Below are positions 61,120 through 64,000 of a stretch of DNA of 64,000 nt, piece by piece. Within the stretch, counting starts at the first letter, position 1; every line of letters starts with the position of its first letter. Where the stretch lies: the NCBI RefSeq assembly GCF_020833685.1, contig NZ_JACKZY010000002.1, positions 124,001-188,000 of the forward strand. The letters run 5' to 3'. The position numbers and the translations under genes were made by a program. The notes under the pieces are model-generated. The model ran no database searches and was not told the DNA's origin. It was given only the letters and a program-made list of their open reading frames with translations. Source of the DNA: Nitratireductor sp. B36. GTDB taxonomy: Bacteria; Pseudomonadota; Alphaproteobacteria; Rhizobiales; Rhizobiaceae.

Positions 61120-63096
61120 TTGGCGCATCATGACGCGTCTAAGGATACGTTTGCCAAATATCTGCTCTGGAACGCCGAGCGGTTTCGTGACCGGCCGGCC
61201 ATGCGCTTCAAGGATTATGGCATCTGGCAAAGCTGGAGCTGGGCGGAGCAGCTTGAGGAAGTGCGGGCTTTCGCGCTGGGCCTACAGAAGATCGGCCTCA
61301 AGCGTGGCGACAAGATCGCCGTCATCGGGTCCAACCGGCCAAGGCTTTACTGGACATTCGCCGCCGCCCAGTCTCTGGGTGCCGTTCCGGTGCCGGTCTA
61401 CGCCGATTCTGTCGCTGAAGAGATGGCCTATGTGCTCAACCATGCCGAGGTCACCTTCGCCGTGGTGGAGGATCAGGAGCAGGTGGACAAGGTGCTCTCC
61501 ATCTCGGAAGAGGTGCCGCTCCTGACCGAGATCGTCTATGACGAGGAGCGCGGTCTCAGGGATTACGACCACACCCATCTCCATGCCTATGATCATTTGC
61601 GCGAAGAGGGCTTTCGTCGCCTTGCCGAGGAACCGGAGGCGAGTGCCAACTGGCTGGTCGAGATCGACAAGGGGCGCGGCTCCGACCTTTCCGTCATGCT
61701 CTACACATCCGGCACCACGGGCCGCCCCAAGGGCGTGATGCTGTCGAACGACAATTTCGTCCGTTCCGCCATCAACGGCAATGCCTTCGACAATCTGACC
61801 GAGAACGAGACGATCATCGCCTATCTGCCGCTGGCCTGGGTGGGCGATCACCTGTTCTCCTACGCGCAGTCCTACACGGCTGGCTTCTGCGTCGCGTGTC
61901 CCGAAAGCCCCGAAACGGTGAACGAGGACCGCCGCGAGATCGCGCCGACCTATTTCTTCGCGCCGCCGCGTGTTTTCGAGGCCATGCTGACCGCGATCAT
62001 GGTGCGGATGGAAGATGCCGGAAAGATCAAGAAGGGTATGTTCGACTATTTCCTCGCCCACGCCGCAAAGGTGGGCGAGCGCATTCTGAACGGCGAAGAG
62101 GTCGGGCTCGTGGACCGGCTGAAATACCGGCTCGGAGAGTTCATGGTCTATGGCCCGCTGAAAAACCGCATGGGCTTTTCGAACATGCGTGTCGGCTATA
62201 CGGCCGGCGAGGCCATCGGGCCGGAGCTTTTCTCCTTCTACCGCTCGCTTGGTCTGAACCTGAAACAGCTCTACGGCCAGACGGAAGCCACCGTCTACAT
62301 CACCGCGCAGGAAGACGGTAAAATCCGTCCCGACACGGTCGGTCTGCCATCGCCGGAGGTGGAAATCCGCATCGCCGAGAGCGGCGAGGTGATGTATCGC
62401 TCGCCGGGCGTTTTCGTCGGCTACTACAAGAACGACGAGGCCACCCGCGAGACCAAGACCGAGGATGGCTGGGTGCACACGGGTGACGCCGGATTCTTCG
62501 ACACGGACGGCCAGCTCAAGATCATCGACCGGGCCAAGGATGTCGGCAAGCTCGCCTCGGGCGCGCTGTTCGCGCCGAAATACATCGAGAACACGCTGAA
62601 GTTCTTCCCCGACATTCAGGAGGCGGTGGCGTTCGGCCATGGGCGCGAGTTTTGCGCGGCCTTCATCAATATCGATCTGCAGGCGGTCGGCAACTGGGCC
62701 GAGCGCAACAACATCGCCTATGCGTCCTATCAGGAGCTGGCCGGGCATCCGCGTGTCTACGAGACCATCGCCGCCCATGTGAACGAGGCCAATCGCAGGC
62801 TCGCCCGCGAGCCGCTGATGGCGGCCTCCCAGATCAGGCGCTTCCTTGTGCTGCACAAGGAACTGGATGCTGATGACGGAGAGCTGACCCGCACCCAGAA
62901 GGTGCGCCGCAAGTTCATCGCCGAGCGCTATGGCGAGCTCATCGAGGCACTTTACGATGGCTCGTCGGAGAAGTTCGTGGAAACGCAGGTCACCTATGAG
63001 GACGGCCGCAAGGGCATCATCCGCGCGACGGTGAAGATCGTCGATGCCGAGATCCACGCGGTTCCGGCCGAAAATGTCCGGGAGGCTGCCGAATGA
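61120..63096 (+). CDS. AMP-forming acyl-CoA synthetase (long-chain type)
   Basis: About 658 residues of the adenylate-forming family: P-loop LYTSGTTGRPKGVML, LYGQTEATVYITAQE, GWVHTGDAGFFDTDGQLKIIDRAKD. It activates a carboxylic acid to its CoA ester. I choose a TTG start at 61120 with GGAGG seven bases upstream. It overlaps the LivG-type ATPase gene by four bases, so the acid is probably what the downstream ABC importer brings in, an arrangement seen with aromatic or fatty acid uptake. Confidence 0.92.
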   Translation: MAHHDASKDTFAKYLLWNAERFRDRPAMRFKDYGIWQSWSWAEQLEEVRAFALGLQKIGLKRGDKIAVIGSNRPRLYWTFAAAQSLGAVPVPVYADSVAEEMAYVLNHAEVTFAVVEDQEQVDKVLSISEEVPLLTEIVYDEERGLRDYDHTHLHAYDHLREEGFRRLAEEPEASANWLVEIDKGRGSDLSVMLYTSGTTGRPKGVMLSNDNFVRSAINGNAFDNLTENETIIAYLPLAWVGDHLFSYAQSYTAGFCVACPESPETVNEDRREIAPTYFFAPPRVFEAMLTAIMVRMEDAGKIKKGMFDYFLAHAAKVGERILNGEEVGLVDRLKYRLGEFMVYGPLKNRMGFSNMRVGYTAGEAIGPELFSFYRSLGLNLKQLYGQTEATVYITAQEDGKIRPDTVGLPSPEVEIRIAESGEVMYRSPGVFVGYYKNDEATRETKTEDGWVHTGDAGFFDTDGQLKIIDRAKDVGKLASGALFAPKYIENTLKFFPDIQEAVAFGHGREFCAAFINIDLQAVGNWAERNNIAYASYQELAGHPRVYETIAAHVNEANRRLAREPLMAASQIRRFLVLHKELDADDGELTRTQKVRRKFIAERYGELIEALYDGSSEKFVETQVTYEDGRKGIIRATVKIVDAEIHAVPAENVREAAE

Positions 63097-63917
63097 ACCC
63101 GCGTCCCGATCCCAACCAACTCACCGCGCCGGACGATGGCATCGCCAGGGGCGGCGTGCTGCTCGACGTGAAGAACGTCTCGCTTTCCTTCGGCGGCGTG
63201 AAGGCGATCACCGACATTTCGCTTGATGTGCTGAAGGGCGAAATTCGCGCCATCATCGGCCCCAACGGTGCCGGCAAGACCTCGATGCTCAATGTCATCA
63301 ACGGGTTCTACACGCCTCAGGAAGGCGCGATCATCTTTCGTGGGCGCGAGCGCCGCTCCATGAAGCCACACGAAGCGGTGGGGCAGGGCATTGCCCGCAC
63401 CTTCCAGAACGTCGCGCTCTTCAAGGGCATGTCGACGCTCGACAACATCATGGCCGGCCGCTCGGTCATGATGAAGCGCAATATCGGCTGGCAGATGCTC
63501 TGGCATGGGCCGGCGCTGCGCGAGGAGATCGAACATCGCGAGAAGGTCGAGGAGATCATCGACTTTCTGGAGATCCAGCACATTCGCCGCACACCGGTGG
63601 GCAAGCTGCCCTATGGCCTGCAAAAGCGTGTCGAGCTTGGCCGCGCGCTTGCCATGGAGCCGACGCTTCTTCTCCTCGACGAGCCCATGGCGGGCATGAA
63701 CCTTGAGGAAAAGGAAGACATGAGCCGCTTCATCATCGACGTGAACCAGCAGCGCGGCACCACGATTGCGCTGATCGAGCACGATATGGGCGTGGTCATG
63801 GACCTGTCCGACCGCGTGGTGGTGCTCGATTACGGCAAGAAGATTGCCGATGGCCCGCCCGATGAGGTGAAGAACAATCAGGATGTGATCGACGCCTATC
63901 TGGGCGTCCCGCACTAG
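63093..63917 (+). CDS. Branched-chain-type ABC transporter ATP-binding protein (LivG)
   Basis: 274 residues: Walker A IIGPNGAGKTSMLNV, signature PYGLQKRVELGRAL (the LivG variant), Walker B LLLLDEPMAGMN, and the long insertion with ARTFQNVALFKGMSTLDN. It energises uptake of amino-acid-like or carboxylic substrates. It starts inside the acyl-CoA synthetase stop (ATGA) and precedes the permease gene. Confidence 0.95.
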   Translation: MNPRPDPNQLTAPDDGIARGGVLLDVKNVSLSFGGVKAITDISLDVLKGEIRAIIGPNGAGKTSMLNVINGFYTPQEGAIIFRGRERRSMKPHEAVGQGIARTFQNVALFKGMSTLDNIMAGRSVMMKRNIGWQMLWHGPALREEIEHREKVEEIIDFLEIQHIRRTPVGKLPYGLQKRVELGRALAMEPTLLLLDEPMAGMNLEEKEDMSRFIIDVNQQRGTTIALIEHDMGVVMDLSDRVVVLDYGKKIADGPPDEVKNNQDVIDAYLGVPH

Positions 63918-63936
63918 GGGCAGGACGGAGGAACGC

Positions 63937-64000
63937 ATGGAATTCTTGAACGATGTTCTGGTGCAGCCCTTCGCCGATATGGCGGCGGCCCCCGATTTCC
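63937..64000 (+). CDS. Branched-chain-type ABC permease (LivH), N-terminal fragment
   Basis: An ATG at 63937 preceded by GGAGG opens MEFLNDVLVQPFADMAAAPDF and runs off the window. Position after a LivG gene makes a LivH-type permease the likely product; the 21 residues visible do not prove it. Confidence 0.65.
   Translation, partial: MEFLNDVLVQPFADMAAAPDF

Overview
The window looks like a chromosomal segment of a GC-rich alphaproteobacterium, most likely a Hyphomicrobiales (Rhizobiales) member close to the Phyllobacteriaceae/Rhizobiaceae. The grounds are GC-rich codon use, three TRAP transporters with twin-arginine binding proteins, a proteobacterial purine-degradation cluster with a membrane urate hydroxylase (PuuD), a linked pcaIJF block, and many tightly spaced catabolic operons each beside its own regulator. 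I see no rRNA, tRNA, CRISPR array, phage or insertion sequence. It reads as a catabolic region: about 58 genes, mostly transporters, the enzymes that use their substrates, and about 14 local regulators.

Layout. 1-5010: TRAP transporter with an N-formylglutamate amidohydrolase and the start of a glutamine-synthetase-like gene, divergent from an RpiR regulator. 5020-6575: a PEP-mutase/isocitrate-lyase superfamily enzyme and a GntR/FCD regulator. 6778-15195: a sugar ABC transporter plus Gfo/Idh dehydrogenase on the minus strand, divergent from BadF-type kinase, GntR/UTRA regulator and nagA (amino-sugar catabolism). 15217-17527: a heavy-metal P-type ATPase behind a MerR-type promoter. 18106-19014: an orphan LysR. 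19445-23212: IclR regulator divergent from pcaI-pcaJ-pcaF. 23213-23786: two copies of an intergenic palindromic repeat.

23787-37197: purine catabolism in two divergent arms. The arms are allantoinase/OHCU-decarboxylase fusion-allE-allA-deaminase on minus and uraH-xdhABC on plus, followed by a LysR regulator divergent from puuD-guaD-glycerate kinase. The two divergent promoter regions share a 21-bp dyad of the LysR T-N11-A type (TTTC-N11-GAAAG), so one LysR protein could control the whole set. The chemistry runs guanine, xanthine, urate, 5-hydroxyisourate, OHCU, allantoin, allantoate, then ureidoglycine, ureidoglycolate and glyoxylate; the allantoate amidohydrolase step is not encoded here.

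37231-41932: VOC protein, sigma-like factor, WD40 protein, CobW-type zinc GTPase, creatininase-family hydrolase and divergent MarR. 42118-45502: LacI regulator and 2-hydroxyacid dehydrogenase, a lone AprI/Inh-type protease inhibitor and a class-I glutamine amidotransferase. 45759-52848: two consecutive TRAP modules in the same unusual layout (binding protein on plus, convergent permease genes on minus, a bidirectional terminator between). 53310-56789: a fused indolepyruvate:ferredoxin oxidoreductase family protein behind a perfect CG-centred palindrome. 56839-60872: GGDEF-EAL protein, FeeM/LuxI-like acyltransferase and Crp-type regulator. 61120-64000: acyl-CoA synthetase followed by a LivG-type ATPase and the start of a LivH-type permease, cut by the window end.

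The most informative new signals are regulatory: paired or perfect operators next to the RpiR, GntR, MerR-type, IclR, LysR, MarR and LacI-type contexts. I found no convincing wholly unknown defence or mobile system.
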